From: Porphyra umbilicalis
Taxonomy: Eukaryota; Rhodophyta; Bangiophyceae; Bangiales; Bangiaceae
Reading direction: 5' to 3'
NCBI GenBank assembly: GCA_002049455.2
Contig: KV918900.1
Span: 1 to 64,000, forward strand
DNA length: 64,000 nucleotides
Made by a program: the position numbers and the translations under genes. This document shows, piece after piece, positions 52,835 to 63,544 of this stretch. A model generated the notes under the pieces. It had not been told where the DNA came from. It ran no database searches and saw only the letters and a list, made by a program, of their open reading frames with translations. The number at the start of each line of letters is the position of its first letter. The stretch's first letter is position 1.

Positions 52835-55438
52835 GTGACCCCACAGGCATGGTGTCGTCAGCCAGCCTACCTCCTCCTTCGCCTTGCTACCAGTGATACG
52901 TACACGTTTGTCAAGAAAGCAATAAAAAAGCAACATCCATTTTCCATATTCTTTGCTGCCCCTGAGAGAGGAACTCGTGGGGCACCAGTGGCCCCGGGTG
53001 GGTCCCCTGTGCTGACCTCGAAATTTTCTGTCTGGTCGTTGGGGCTGTCTGGTGCTTTTGCATGGTGCACTCATGTCTGGCTTTCGTATCTGGCTTTCCA
53101 CAGCGACGCCGCTTCGGCCGCTCTGCGCGCTCTTTTCTCTCAACAGGACCACGCATTCGTGTGTGTTTTGTGTCACCAAGCATGCCTGCGCCCTAGCGCG
53201 GCGACAGAGGCGTTGGTGGCACGGCGGGACGCCGGGCTGTTGACGAACGCTGCCCAGCACGCGTTTCTCGACGCAATGCCCCAGTGTCGGTGCAAAGCGG
53301 CAGGCTGGAAAGAGCCCAGCGGGGTGCACAGGGGCTCCTGCAGTGCATGCTATCTTCGCGCCCCCGCCACGGCGCCCAAGCCGCGCGTCATGTGTGCATT
53401 CAAGATTCATGACGAAGTCTCCACAAACAAGGCACCCACTGCGCACCCATCACCTGGAATCATGCGTTTCCTGTGGTCAGGGGCAAAATCGGCGGAGCAA
53501 GCAAAGCTTCGTCTCCTCGATCGCGAGAAGGTGTGCCCGGCCTGTCGCACACTAGCTGAGAAGCGCAACCGCTTTGCAACCACTTCTGTCGGACCGCTCT
53601 CATGCCCAAAGCCTGGGGCCCCAAGTGCGGGAAGACCAGCTGCGCCCCAGGGCGCGGATGTGCCCCTCTCGCTCGCGCGGGTGGCGGGACCCGCCCTGAC
53701 TGGGAGTGAGGCCTGGGAACCAGAATTGTGTGCGTCGACGGGCAGCTCAGCCGTCGCAGCCGCTGGTCCGACAGGGTGTGGCGCTGGCCGGGCGGTAGAT
53801 GCGGTTTGGGATTATGCATGGGCCACCGCGGCGGCAACGGTGGCCAGTGCCTACGTCGCATCTGGGGCACCCACTGGCAGCGGGGCAGGCCTTGAGGCGC
53901 GCGCTGCAGGGCCTAGCGTCGATTTGGCCATTGCCACTGTGATGGCCGCCTGTGGCTCCCTGGACGAAGCCCAGCGGCGGTCCGTCGATGCCATTGTGAG
54001 CCCACATCTCGTGGCTGAAAAGCCGAAGGTATTCCGGGCCATGTCGGGCAACGGACGGGATATTCTCTACACCCGCCAGACAGTGCCCTACAGGGCCATC
54101 GTGGGCCCGAGACAAGCCCTTCGATGGTCCGTCGAAGCGTCGTCGGCCGTCGCAAGACTGTGCCGCGACAGCGAGGCGGCTGTGGAGAAAATCCTTGGTG
54201 ACGTGTGTCGGCGGGCGCAGGACGCTGGCATTTTGGCAGTGGTCCCATCGGGGGCCTCTGCGGCGCTTCCCGTGCGTTTTCAGACACAATTTGTCGTCGC
54301 AAACCGTATCATCTCTTATACCTGGCAGCGGATCCGCAGCCGCATGGGCGGGTCTCTGAGCGGACTTGCAAGTGCGGCGAAGATGCGCGCTGATGGCAGG
54401 GCGGCCTTCTCCGAGGTCCGCAACCACGTGACCTCTACGCCTGTGGGGGCCACGCCGGTGAGCGTGCGGGCAGCTGTCGAGGCCCTCGTGGCAGATCTTT
54501 TGGCCCGCAACCAGTTCAGCGAGCGGCCCGTTGAAGGACATCCGGCCGGGGAGATTCTGCTCTCCTTTGGCCTCGACCAGGGTGGTCGACAGAGTTCGTG
54601 CGAGGCCATCCTCGCGTGTATCAACCAGCCTCATCCATGCAGCCGGGACAACAAAATCCTTTTTGGGGTCTTCCCTTGCGAGAAGGACGACTACCGCTCG
54701 TTGGCAGCTATGGAAGAGCTGTTTGCACCTGATTTAGAGGGCCTACGCACCAACGGAATAACCGTGGCGGGCGTCACGCGAGCAGTGCACCTGATCCTGG
54801 CTGTACAAGGATGGGTCGTTGGGGCTCTTCTCCGAGCAGGGACTCGAGGCCTGGCACGAGTACTTCAACGGGAATGCCATGGTTTTTGTAGCGGGATCCT
54901 TTTTGGAGAGTTGCGTGCGGTTGGTGGAACGGGCCGCCGTGAGACGAGGCCCTGGTGATCTCGCGTTCAACCGTGGGAAGCGTCGGGCTTCGGCTGCCGC
55001 GGACGCTCGGTGTGCCAAGCGGCCTGACGACCTGCGGACCGCTCGGGCTCGAATCGCCGCCGGTCGCGGCACGCGCCAGTCGGCCGCCTGCGCGGTAACG
55101 TGACGTGCCAACGCCGACGAGTGGGCCTCCAACGTCTACCGTGCGGCGGTTTACAAAATTGCAACCTACCGTGCTGAGCCCGGATTGGCCGGCGGGGCGG
55201 CTGCCGCCGCATCTGCGGCTAAAGCTGCTGCGGTGGCGGAGAACCAGGCGCTTCTCGAGAGGGCAGAGGCGATCTGTCTGGAAGCACTGCTGGAGGACTG
55301 GACCAATTTATTGTGTAGATTCTTGTGCCACAGCATCAAGGGGGGCGCTCCGATCTCCCGACCTTGCGCTTTCAGCTGCGGCTGGCGACGCAGGCACAGC
55401 GGGACGGGCCGATATTGGGCATCCCCCCCAGACGAGTG
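52835..55438 (+). pseudogene. Degraded RNase H-like transposase, superfamily unclear
   Basis: The first open block (52835-about 54790) begins at a GTG and has no good ATG, so the true 5' end may lie upstream. A Cys-rich part (FVCVLCHQACLRPS; CRCKAAGWKEPSGVHRGSCS; CPACRTLAEKRN) looks zinc-binding. At about 54545 comes ILLSFGLDQGGRQSS, then NKILFGVFPCEKDDYRSLA. This has the shape of the '(G)GDKGGG' strand seen in a group of animal and algal transposase-like proteins, where the Asp is likely catalytic. The sequence then continues in another frame (LYKDGSLGLFSEQGLEAWHE; HEYFNGNAMVFVAGSF), matching the 'F-S-x-QG-LE' motif of the same group. A third frame after a stop at 55101 carries the helical end (NADEWASNVYRAAVYKIATY ... 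LLEDWTNLLCRF). At least two frame breaks make it a likely dead copy. Confidence 0.5.
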
Positions 55439-56079
55439 ACAGGTGCCCTAGTGTCTATTCTACCACGAGTGCAACTCAATTGAGCCATCTCTTTGACTCA
55501 TTTGAGTCTCAACAGAAAGCGTCGATTCCAGCGTTCCTACATATCAGAATGGCCGATTTGGTGCATACAAACTCACGTCGCTGCGCTTCACATTGAAGCC
55601 AACGTATTTTGACACCGCTGCGCCAGCTTAGCAGGGAGCCAGCCCCCGCTGCCCGACCCCTGTAGAAAGTTTCGGCCGAAAGCGCCTCAGGAACACCCTT
55701 TCCAGCCGGGTAGACCTCGAACGGCCACCCCCCCCCCCCCCCCCCCGAGAGAAGCCGAAAATCGACGATTTATCCTGCATCGACTGGCAGAATGGACGAT
55801 GCTTCGGCCCGGTCTGGGCTGCCAGCACCCCTTCGAGCTGCTTAGGAAGCGGAATCAGAACAGTTACTGTGGGGACCTGCATCGTCTCAACTGGAGCAAG
55901 GGGTCAAGAAGTTCCTTGCCCCGTCCACAAGTCGCACGCGAGACAGCCCGCCTTCCGCCCAATTTCCTGGCACCTTCCCCCGGACTGCCGCGCTCCCCCC
56001 GATTGCCACTCTCTCCCCGACTACCATCCTCCTCCCGACTTCCCCACTGCCCTGCTCTGCGCTCCACTGCCACAAATGA
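55439..56079. other. Spacer between two transposase relics
   Basis: It contains TTTGACTCATTTGAGTCTCA at 55490-55510, echoed near 59058-59080 (CTGATTTGAGTCTTTGCGAC); these could be end regions of the piggyBac-type element. It also contains a 16-base C run at 55729-55746 and a series of CCCCGACT/CTCCCGA repeats at 55975-56045. No gene is seen. Confidence 0.3.
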
Positions 56080-58479
56080 TCACAAAACGGTGTCGTGGAC
56101 CTCCCGGAGGTGAGTTGCAAAGCAGATCCGGCCCGTCTTCGGCCCACATAAGAACACCGCACCGCCAGCAGCGGGGTCTCGAAAGACCGAGCACACGAGA
56201 GTGCTGCGAATTGTCTTACACACCCGACAGTGCCGTTGTTGCAGGTGGGTTGGCACTGCTCCCGCCTTGGTCTGCCGCCGCTTGGAGGTGGGCTTAAGGT
56301 GTTCACCCACCCCGTAAGCAGCAGCCGGCGAAGACACGTCCGTCGCATCATCAATCGAGGCGGCAGCCGCCCCCGCGGCCCTCTCACGCCCACGCGGGCG
56401 CCAACCGCCGCCGTCAATTGTGTTGTCGATGAAGTCGGCCGCAAGGTTCTGGTAGAAATCCGACTGTTTGAGGGAGGAGGCGCCCCGCGCCCCCGAGTGG
56501 AGCAGCCACGCGTCCACGATGCAAACCCCCAGCAAAGAAATATTCACCCGCTGGGACCAGTCGTGAGTACCCAGCTTGTGTTCTAATCTTAGGTCGTCTT
56601 GTCTGCACCGGTTGTGTCGGTCGATCTGGGCGCAGCAGGAGTAGTAAATCTCCGCCACGACGGGTTGAGGCACCGACACAGTTACCCGCTGGGCGCCGCC
56701 TTCTAGTTCCCGCCACCGCAGCCGCTCGCACGGGGCACCAGCCAGCGCGCTGCTGGCCGTCGCTACAAAATAGCGGCGGTCCCGGTCCGCCCACAGGACC
56801 GCCATCAGCTCGGGTGTCCCCGAAGGATCTTCGTGCACCATAGACACCCAGTCCCCACGGGCACGCAACTCGAGAGCAGCGAGAGAGGCAGGAGGAAAAC
56901 GCTTGTGGGCCGTCTTCACCACGCCAATGAAGCGCATGCCGACGGCCTTGAGTGACAGGGCTGCCTCCACGCCGGCAAAGTACGAGTCGGGGCAAACAAT
57001 ACGGTCCGACCCGGCCCACGGGCCAACCAGACGCTGCAACACGGCAGTGCCGTGGAGCATCTGGCTCTCAGCATCAGTGCGGGTGGCATGCTCCTCGGCC
57101 GCGGTGGTCACGAGATGGAGGCGCAACATGATGACGCTGCGACCGCACGCCGCGTTTTGAGTGTCGCAGCCGTTTTCAGGCTTGCGGTCAATAGCAACGT
57201 ACATTGGAAGCCCGATGGAGATCCAGTGCCCCCCTTGGCTGTACCACGTGATGATGCTCTCGTCCACGCACGAAGTGTCCCCTGGGGTCACGTGCGCAGC
57301 CCTGTGGCTGTTGATCTCTGCGATGAAGTCGTTGAACAGCGCCCATCGATACCGCTCGCGGCTGAGGTCATCGGCTGCAGGCCCGCACAACGGCTGCCAA
57401 CTAAACGCGAGAGCCGACCACAACGAATCAAAGAGGTGCCGGGGCATGCCCGTGCGAGCGCCAAACGCTGAGGCGGACATGTACTTGGAGCGCGGCTCTG
57501 TAGCCCACAGCTCGGCACGGGAACCGAACTCAAAACGCGTCGCGAGGATGAGGACACAGAACAGCTTTAAAACTTCTCCGGGCGACGTAGGAGGTAGCCG
57601 ACGCGCCTCCAACGTCGCCGAAGTCAGCTCGACTATCCGCGACGGCTGCGTCTGGGGAAAAACTGCCAGAAAATAGTCGATGGGTTTTCGTGCCCGACCG
57701 AAACCGACATAGTCCCCCCCCTCGGTGGTGAAGTCGCCACCAAGGGTGCGGACAGACCACGGACGGGGCGCCACTGGTCCACCAATTGGCTGTGTGACCG
57801 GATGGTCTCGCCACTTGAACCCGTGGACCTCGACAGCACGAGCAGACGATGACGCTGCCGCAGCAGACAACGCGGCCACCGGCCCAGAGGGCACAGGTGG
57901 TGGAAGTTGTTCCGCGGCCGAACGAGACTCGCGAGATGTCGGATCGGTGGGTGGTGGGGTGACGGGGGTGCCCGCTGGAAGCGCCGACCGAGCGTCCAGC
58001 TATGCAGCGACTTGCAGCAGCAGAGCCGTCCCCCCCGCAACCGAGTCTCGGGTCCCGACGGGTAGAGCAGTCGCAAGAGCAGGGATTGACACAGGTCCCG
58101 CGACAGGCGCGCCTAACGGCCCGCCGCTTGGCGTGATCCGTGGTACGCCGGGGGAATCGGTAGTCGGCGGTGGGTGAAGGGGGGAAGCCACGGGGGCCCC
58201 AGTGGAGGTGGGGAGGGGAGGCACTGTGGGTAAGGAAGCACGGCCGGGGCGGACGCATCGAATGCCCAGGGTCTTCTCAACAGTCTTGCTGAGGCACTCA
58301 AACCGGGCAACGATTGCGGTAGACGTGTGGCCGTCTACCGTGACTCAAGTAACGATACCGGTTGCCATAGCGTCTTCTGCCCGGCTCCCGAGCAGCCGCG
58401 TGCATGTAAACGCGGACCGAATGTGCTTGGCCTTGGCGTGCACCGTCGCCTCCACCGTCAACCGCGCGTCACCGCCCAT
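56080..58479 (-). pseudogene. piggyBac-type transposase with two in-frame stops
   Basis: One continuous minus frame of 800 codons runs from the ATG at 58479 to the stop at 56080, broken only by TGA (codon 45, 58345-58347) and TAG (codon 160, 58000-58002). PiggyBac transposases cut and paste at TTAA using an RNase H fold. Catalytic-type acids are present: Asp406 (CVDESIITWYSQGG), Asp498 (CPDSYFAGVEAALSLKAVGM), Asp565 (VLWADRDRRYFV) and Asp620 (CAQIDRHNRC). The C-terminus is the Cys/His-rich zinc-binding module (HCRVCKTIRSTLVC ... FATHLREVHD). An extra N-terminal domain (about 1-75) and a Pro-rich linker precede the core. If the stops are real the full protein is not made, although the segment after the second stop still contains the whole core. 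TTAA-flanked ends were not established. Confidence 0.75.
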
Positions 58480-60331
58480 CGCAAAATATCGGGGTGGCGT
58501 GCGGTGGGGACCAAATACAGGGGGGGGCAGGGAGGGGGGGGGGGGGGGCAGTCGATGGTAGTGGAAGCAGTAACCCTGCGCTTCGGAGAGGCTCTCAGGA
58601 AAACTCGGGGAAGCGCCCGCCACTCGTGTGTGATGCGAGGCGGTCCGCTAGAGGAACTGGCGCGCAGGAGGTGTTGGCACGGCGGTCGCATGTAGAGAGG
58701 GCGTCGGTCACACAGGCCCCCATCACGGTGACGCTCGCCCTCAGCGCGCACGAAGTACTCGGGAAGCGCGGGTACATGAGTGTGCTGGTCCCCTCTGCGT
58801 GTCATTCCATCTCTCGCGGGCAATCCTCGAGGGCTGTGGACATCCACACACACGCAGGTGAGGTCGTACCCCCCTGTTGGCGGACCCCGTCCGAGTGGGA
58901 AAGATTCTCCTTTCCCCAGTCTTCGCCGGAAAACTGCCTAGAGTTACGGCTTGAGCGGCTACCCCAAGACTATCCAGCTACCGCTGAGCCCGTTTCTGTC
59001 GTCAGAATCGAAGTGAGATGTGCCATTTTCCCAGGAGAGACCTCCCAGAATGCGACTGATTTGAGTCTTTGCGACTCAACGCGCCAGGTGAGCTACATTT
59101 TAAACCAGAACACTCGCTCCGTGCAAAACATGGTGGCTCCCTTGCATATGCGTGTGTCTCGGTCGAAGACGTAGTTATTGTGCACATGAGAGGTTGACTT
59201 CCGCGTCCTTGCGGTACCTGATAGCACTATTTTGTATTGCTTGACAAAATATCTTTGCCCTGTGCTGCGTCCGTCTACCGACACAACACAGTCTGTCGAC
59301 CGAATTCGAAGTATATGTTTTCTCCCTCCCCCACAACCGTACGTCCTTTTCCACTCACCCGAGGCACGCAGATGAAGAGTCGGCGGTCACCCGCATCGAC
59401 GATATCGTCGGGGCAGTGCTGGAGGTCTGAGAAAATGGGGACGGCTCCGGCTCCACGCCCGATAGCTGTAAACACGTTCGAATGATATTACCTGCGGCTC
59501 GAGCGGCGGCTGTAGCAAAAGAAATTGCCTGCATCATCTGAGGAGGTCGGGAGGGCCCAATGATGGCCGTACCATGGCGGCGGACTGGATTCATCTGGTG
59601 CTCTGATTTGCAATGCTCTGTGCCACCGTTGATATGTCCACGCTGCGCATGTGGTGCCGGTCGCCGCCACCCTGACAAAGGAGTGCCCCTGCGAGCAGCA
59701 ACGCGTTCTGCCTCGGCTTCGCGGCGGCCGTCGTGGTCTCTTATGTTTCCTGAAGAAAACTCTCGCACTAACAATACGAATGCACCGCACCGACCAGGCC
59801 GATTCAATAGGGGTCAAGACGTGCATCACGGGGGGGCCGTTCCGGGGGGGTAGTCGTAATGCTTTCGAGGGGGGCTATCTTTTAACAATAAATCTTTATT
59901 GGGACAATGCTGACTTACATTAATTCGGTAACTCTCTGATCACGAGGCTGCACGAGATACGAATCTTGTGTTCCAACGAGGACCCCGTCGGGACCGGCAA
60001 CGGGCGGGTCGTGCCCGCAACAGGGGGACGTTCAATCAGGTCGGCGCCACAGCGCGACGCAACACAGACGGACGGACCGCGAGCGGCGAAACTCGGGAAA
60101 GCACACTGACCACGCGTCACGATACGCGACACAGCAGGCTCGCCGCCACTACGACGACGGCGCGGACAGTGACGTCAGAGACGCACCGTGTGCACGCCTG
60201 CCGAGCATTGTCCGATCGACTGGCTGCGCCCCGCGCGCTGCGAGCGTGCGTGTTCCCTGCACAGCGCGTGCCGCTCGCGTCCCCCGCACGTAGCGCAGAG
60301 CGAATTGTGTGCGCCGTCGTCCGCCCGAGAG
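58480..60331. other. Intergenic, between piggyBac-type and Harbinger-like elements
   Basis: 58480-59900 holds no supported gene. A TTAA is at 59100-59103, a possible but unproven piggyBac target. From about 59880, AT-rich sequence (AACAATAAATCTTTATTGGG) gives way to GC-rich sequence, possibly the left side of the Harbinger-like element. No matching terminal repeat was found downstream, where the window may end first. Confidence 0.3.
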
Positions 60332-60515
60332 ATGGTGTCTGCGCGACGCGAGGAGATTAGTCGCCTCCGGGCGCTGCTGAAGCGGGCGACTTTCGTCGTC
60401 GCCATGCAGCGCTCGCGCGTCGTTCTGCCACCGTGTTTGTTTTCCGAGTTGGGGGGCGCTATTGATTGCGGCTCGTGCCCATCAGCGCCTCACTTGCCTT
60501 TTGACGACCCGTTAC

Positions 60516-61592
60516 ATGCTTTCCCGCGGCAACCGGATTCCTAAGTGTACGGACTGGAGGGACAGGGTGTTGCACTCGTTGCCGCCCTCGTACTTCATTG
60601 CGCATCTGCGTGTGGAGCCTAGCCCCTTTGCGTACCTCGTGAATCGTTTGGACTCGACGGCTTCTGAAAAGTTTCATCAGCCGTCGGGGCGCCCGCAGCT
60701 CTCCGTCCGTGTACAGCTCGCAATTGCTCTGTTTCGGTCCTGCAACTATCGCAACGGGGCATCTGTTCTTGTCGTGGCTCAGCGTTTCGGGGCTTGCCCG
60801 GGTGCGGTTGTCAACGCGACCCGTAGGGTATTGTCGGCTATTCTCCGCTGGGAGGCCGGCATGAGCCGCTGGCCAACTGCTGTTGAACGCCAGGCACACT
60901 CGCCGGGTTTGGAGGAGAGGTACGGGTTCAAGGGGTGCATTGTGGCGGTTGATGGCACTACCATCCCGTTCGCATATGCACCCAGTGTTGACCCATGGTG
61001 CTTTTTTGACAGGCACAAGCGCTATAAAGTGAATGTGCTGGTGGCATGCGATTGGGACCTACGCATCACGAGTCTGGTGCAAGGGTTTACCGGCGCGGCG
61101 CCAGACACGGTAGTGCAGGCAACTGCCCCGTGGCATGCTTATCCTGAGCTGTACTTCTCCGACGACGAATACCTAGTTGGTGATAAGGGTATGCTGGGAT
61201 CTGATCGGGTGCTTCTACCACACAAGGGGCCAGCGGCCTACATTCGTGCCAACCGGAACTACAACTACCAACACGCGCGGCGCCGGAGTTCGGCCGAAAA
61301 GGTCATTGACGTGCTCAAGGGGCGCTTCGGAAGTCTTATGGAGCTACGAAAGCCAGTGGCGTCAGATGCAGATTTTATAAGAGTAATGGAGTGGGTGGCA
61401 GCTTGTTCTGTCCTCCTTAACGTTTGTATTGGGCTTGACGACTTCTTTCCTCACGTCGAGCCCGCTGACAGGGCCGCCAATGCAACGGGCGAGTCTCTGG
61501 CACTCCTTCTTCCAGTGGCCGGCGCAGCGAGGAGCCAACTACAGCAGCAGGTGTTACGGTTTATGATTGCACAAGGTCTCTACCACGGATGA
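60516..61592 (+). CDS. PIF/Harbinger (HARBI1-like) transposase
   Basis: 358 residues from the ATG at 60516. The helical N-terminal region (TDWRDRVLHSLPPSYFIAHL, RVQLAIALFRSCNYRNGASV, VAQRFGACPGAVVNATRRVL) matches the pre-catalytic part of the family. The DDE core is intact: Asp146 (GCIVAVDGTTIPF), Asp223 (LVGDKGMLGSD) and Glu261 (RRSSAEKVIDVLKGRFG). Such enzymes cut at a short TWA-type target and need a second element protein. An overlapping frame (60332-60544: MVSARREEISRLRALLKRAT, LPPCLFSELGGAIDC) looks like a missing N-terminus, so a short intron or frameshift near 60480-60540 is likely. The gene converges with the accessory ORF, stops 48 bp apart. Confidence 0.82.
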   Translation: MLSRGNRIPKCTDWRDRVLHSLPPSYFIAHLRVEPSPFAYLVNRLDSTASEKFHQPSGRPQLSVRVQLAIALFRSCNYRNGASVLVVAQRFGACPGAVVNATRRVLSAILRWEAGMSRWPTAVERQAHSPGLEERYGFKGCIVAVDGTTIPFAYAPSVDPWCFFDRHKRYKVNVLVACDWDLRITSLVQGFTGAAPDTVVQATAPWHAYPELYFSDDEYLVGDKGMLGSDRVLLPHKGPAAYIRANRNYNYQHARRRSSAEKVIDVLKGRFGSLMELRKPVASDADFIRVMEWVAACSVLLNVCIGLDDFFPHVEPADRAANATGESLALLLPVAGAARSQLQQQVLRFMIAQGLYHG

Positions 61593-61639
61593 TGTGATTG
61601 ATGATTGTATCCACTTTTTTTGTTTTTATCATCACGAAG

Positions 61640-63544
61640 CTACAGGACACCAAACAATGCCAACCGCGGCCCAGCCGCCATCTCGGCGGCCAAGAGGTCT
61701 TTGAAAGACTGGTTGCCTGGCTCCCTCAGGATGAGACTCGTCAGATCGGCCACGCGCTGCGTGTGCCGCTCGTCCGCCTTGGCTCGCTGCTCACGGTCGG
61801 CGCGGCGGCTGTTCTCTGCCATGGTTGTGGAGACGGCTGCCAAGATATCACCCATGGTCTTGTCCGCCTGGGAAGCCGCGGCTCCAGCATGCCCGTCACG
61901 ACCCGACCGCCCACTAGCACCACCCGGGCTGACCTCCAGGGGCGCCTGTTGCAGCGCCGTCAATGTAGACCGTCGTCCGCCCGCCGGGGCAGTCATCGCG
62001 CCCCCCCGAAGTGCGGGCACCTCCACCCTCGCAGGTCTCGCTGCAGGCCCTCCATCGGCATCAGACGGGGTGCTGGTAGCACGCCCTGCCACCGGCCCTT
62101 CCTCTGGTGCCCCGTCCTCCTCCCCACCAGATTCCACCTCCTCCCCATCTCCTCCGTGCTGCCCGAGCATATCCCACATTTCCTCGAACATGACCCCACC
62201 CGTGCCGGCGTCGGCCGCGGCCGCCCTACTGGCGCCATTGTCGGCGGCCGTCGCCTCCACGGGCGCCATTGCTGGTGCAGAAGGGACGGCAAGGCTGACA
62301 CGGACACCGGACCGTCGGGGATTGCCGACGTATGGCATCGTTGAGTCTGCAAACTTGAGGATTCTTTCAACTTGGAGGGAAGAACCGTTCCAATCACGAG
62401 CCTTTTTGAAAACAAGGTCCGCCACGCCGGACTCCACCTGGTAGCCAGTGGTCCCCATGATTCCCCGCGCGAGCTCTGCCGCCCGGTAGAGCTCCTGGGC
62501 AACCTTTACAACGCGACAGAGCGTCAGCGTGTCGCGGCCAATCGTGGCCAGCGACATAGGCGACTCGTCGGCGTGCTCGGTCCCAGCGTCGACGACACCT
62601 GCCGGCGACGTCGAGGCTGGATCCATGGTACCTGTCGGTGGCGGCCCCGCTGACACCCCCGCGGGCGCGCCCGACAAACCTCCAGGTTGTACCACTGCCA
62701 ATGAGCGCAAGGCCGCCGCTGCGGTAGACGCTAACGCGGCCGTAGCTCCCTGGCCGTCGAGGTCCGTCTTGAGCACGTCTGACACAATGTTGTTCAAGTG
62801 CAACTGGAGAGGGCGCTCTGAGGATGCGTGAGCCGCGACTCGAAAAGCGACCCCCTCAGCCCAATTTCCCACAATAAAAAGAAGCTCTTCAATGGTCACC
62901 ATGACCCCTCGCACAAGTGCCCCGTCGTCGGCCGTGTCTGCGACCCCGACATCCCCCTGCTCCCCCCCACAACCGCGCCTCTCGGCGCCGCCACTACGGC
63001 CGCGGCCACCCCGGCCACGTCCTCGCGAAACAACACCGCGGCCGTTGTAAACACCACTGCTGACACGGCGGGCAACACCGCCAAGCGCAACGCCTAGCGG
63101 TGGCCTGTCGCCGTCGTGCCGAGCCGAGCCACGTGGGGAAAAGCCGTCACTTCCAGCTGATGAGGCCACGGCTGCTGCCACGCGCCCGTGACGCGGCCCA
63201 TCCTCGATTTGTGACCGGGGGTCATCAGCTGGTAGCAAACATCGCGCCACGTGGTCGCCAACGGTGGTGTCATGACACACATCACCGACGCTTGAAGTGG
63301 TACAAACCATCGTGTCTGTATCCTCGGGACGGGAGGAAACAAGGCCACCGGCGGGGCCGTCGCCACGAAACCGGGGAGAGGACCTTGCAGCGGCCGTCGG
63401 CGGAGCGGCTGGTGTGCGCCACCACCCGCGTCGGAGGTGGTGGCGCCACTCACACCGCTCCCCACCGCCGCATTTCGACGCCGCGACTGCTGCCGCCGCG
63501 GCCGCGGTCGCCGCATCCACCGCCGCCGCCGCCGACGGCATCAT
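61640..63544 (-). CDS. Accessory protein of the Harbinger-like element, unrecognised
   Basis: 634 residues from the first ATG at 63544 (a GTG four codons earlier is less likely). It converges with the transposase, as in two-ORF PIF/Harbinger elements whose second protein imports the transposase and binds DNA. The N-terminus is Ala-rich and then basic and disordered. The middle has structured helices (MVTIEELLFIVGNWAEGVAF; LHLNNIVSDVLKTDLDGQGA; LCRVVKVAQELYRAAELARG). The C-terminus is a charged coiled coil (AAVSTTMAENSRRADREQRA, ERHTQRVADLTSLILREPGN). I do not see the usual Myb/SANT trihelix of Harbinger second proteins, so it may be an unrelated or strongly diverged partner. Confidence 0.6.
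   Translation of the reverse strand: MMPSAAAAVDAATAAAAAAVAASKCGGGERCEWRHHLRRGWWRTPAAPPTAAARSSPRFRGDGPAGGLVSSRPEDTDTMVCTTSSVGDVCHDTTVGDHVARCLLPADDPRSQIEDGPRHGRVAAAVASSAGSDGFSPRGSARHDGDRPPLGVALGGVARRVSSGVYNGRGVVSRGRGRGGRGRSGGAERRGCGGEQGDVGVADTADDGALVRGVMVTIEELLFIVGNWAEGVAFRVAAHASSERPLQLHLNNIVSDVLKTDLDGQGATAALASTAAAALRSLAVVQPGGLSGAPAGVSAGPPPTGTMDPASTSPAGVVDAGTEHADESPMSLATIGRDTLTLCRVVKVAQELYRAAELARGIMGTTGYQVESGVADLVFKKARDWNGSSLQVERILKFADSTMPYVGNPRRSGVRVSLAVPSAPAMAPVEATAADNGASRAAAADAGTGGVMFEEMWDMLGQHGGDGEEVESGGEEDGAPEEGPVAGRATSTPSDADGGPAARPARVEVPALRGGAMTAPAGGRRSTLTALQQAPLEVSPGGASGRSGRDGHAGAAASQADKTMGDILAAVSTTMAENSRRADREQRAKADERHTQRVADLTSLILREPGNQSFKDLLAAEMAAGPRLALFGVL

Noticed and set aside
52607-53446. 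Minus-strand 279-codon frame
   Set aside because: It is antisense to the Cys-rich start of the transposase relic and has no motif of its own.
61598-62444. Plus-strand frames of 248 and 279 codons
   Set aside because: They are antisense shadows of the Harbinger accessory ORF, whose helical, charged C-terminus reads much better.
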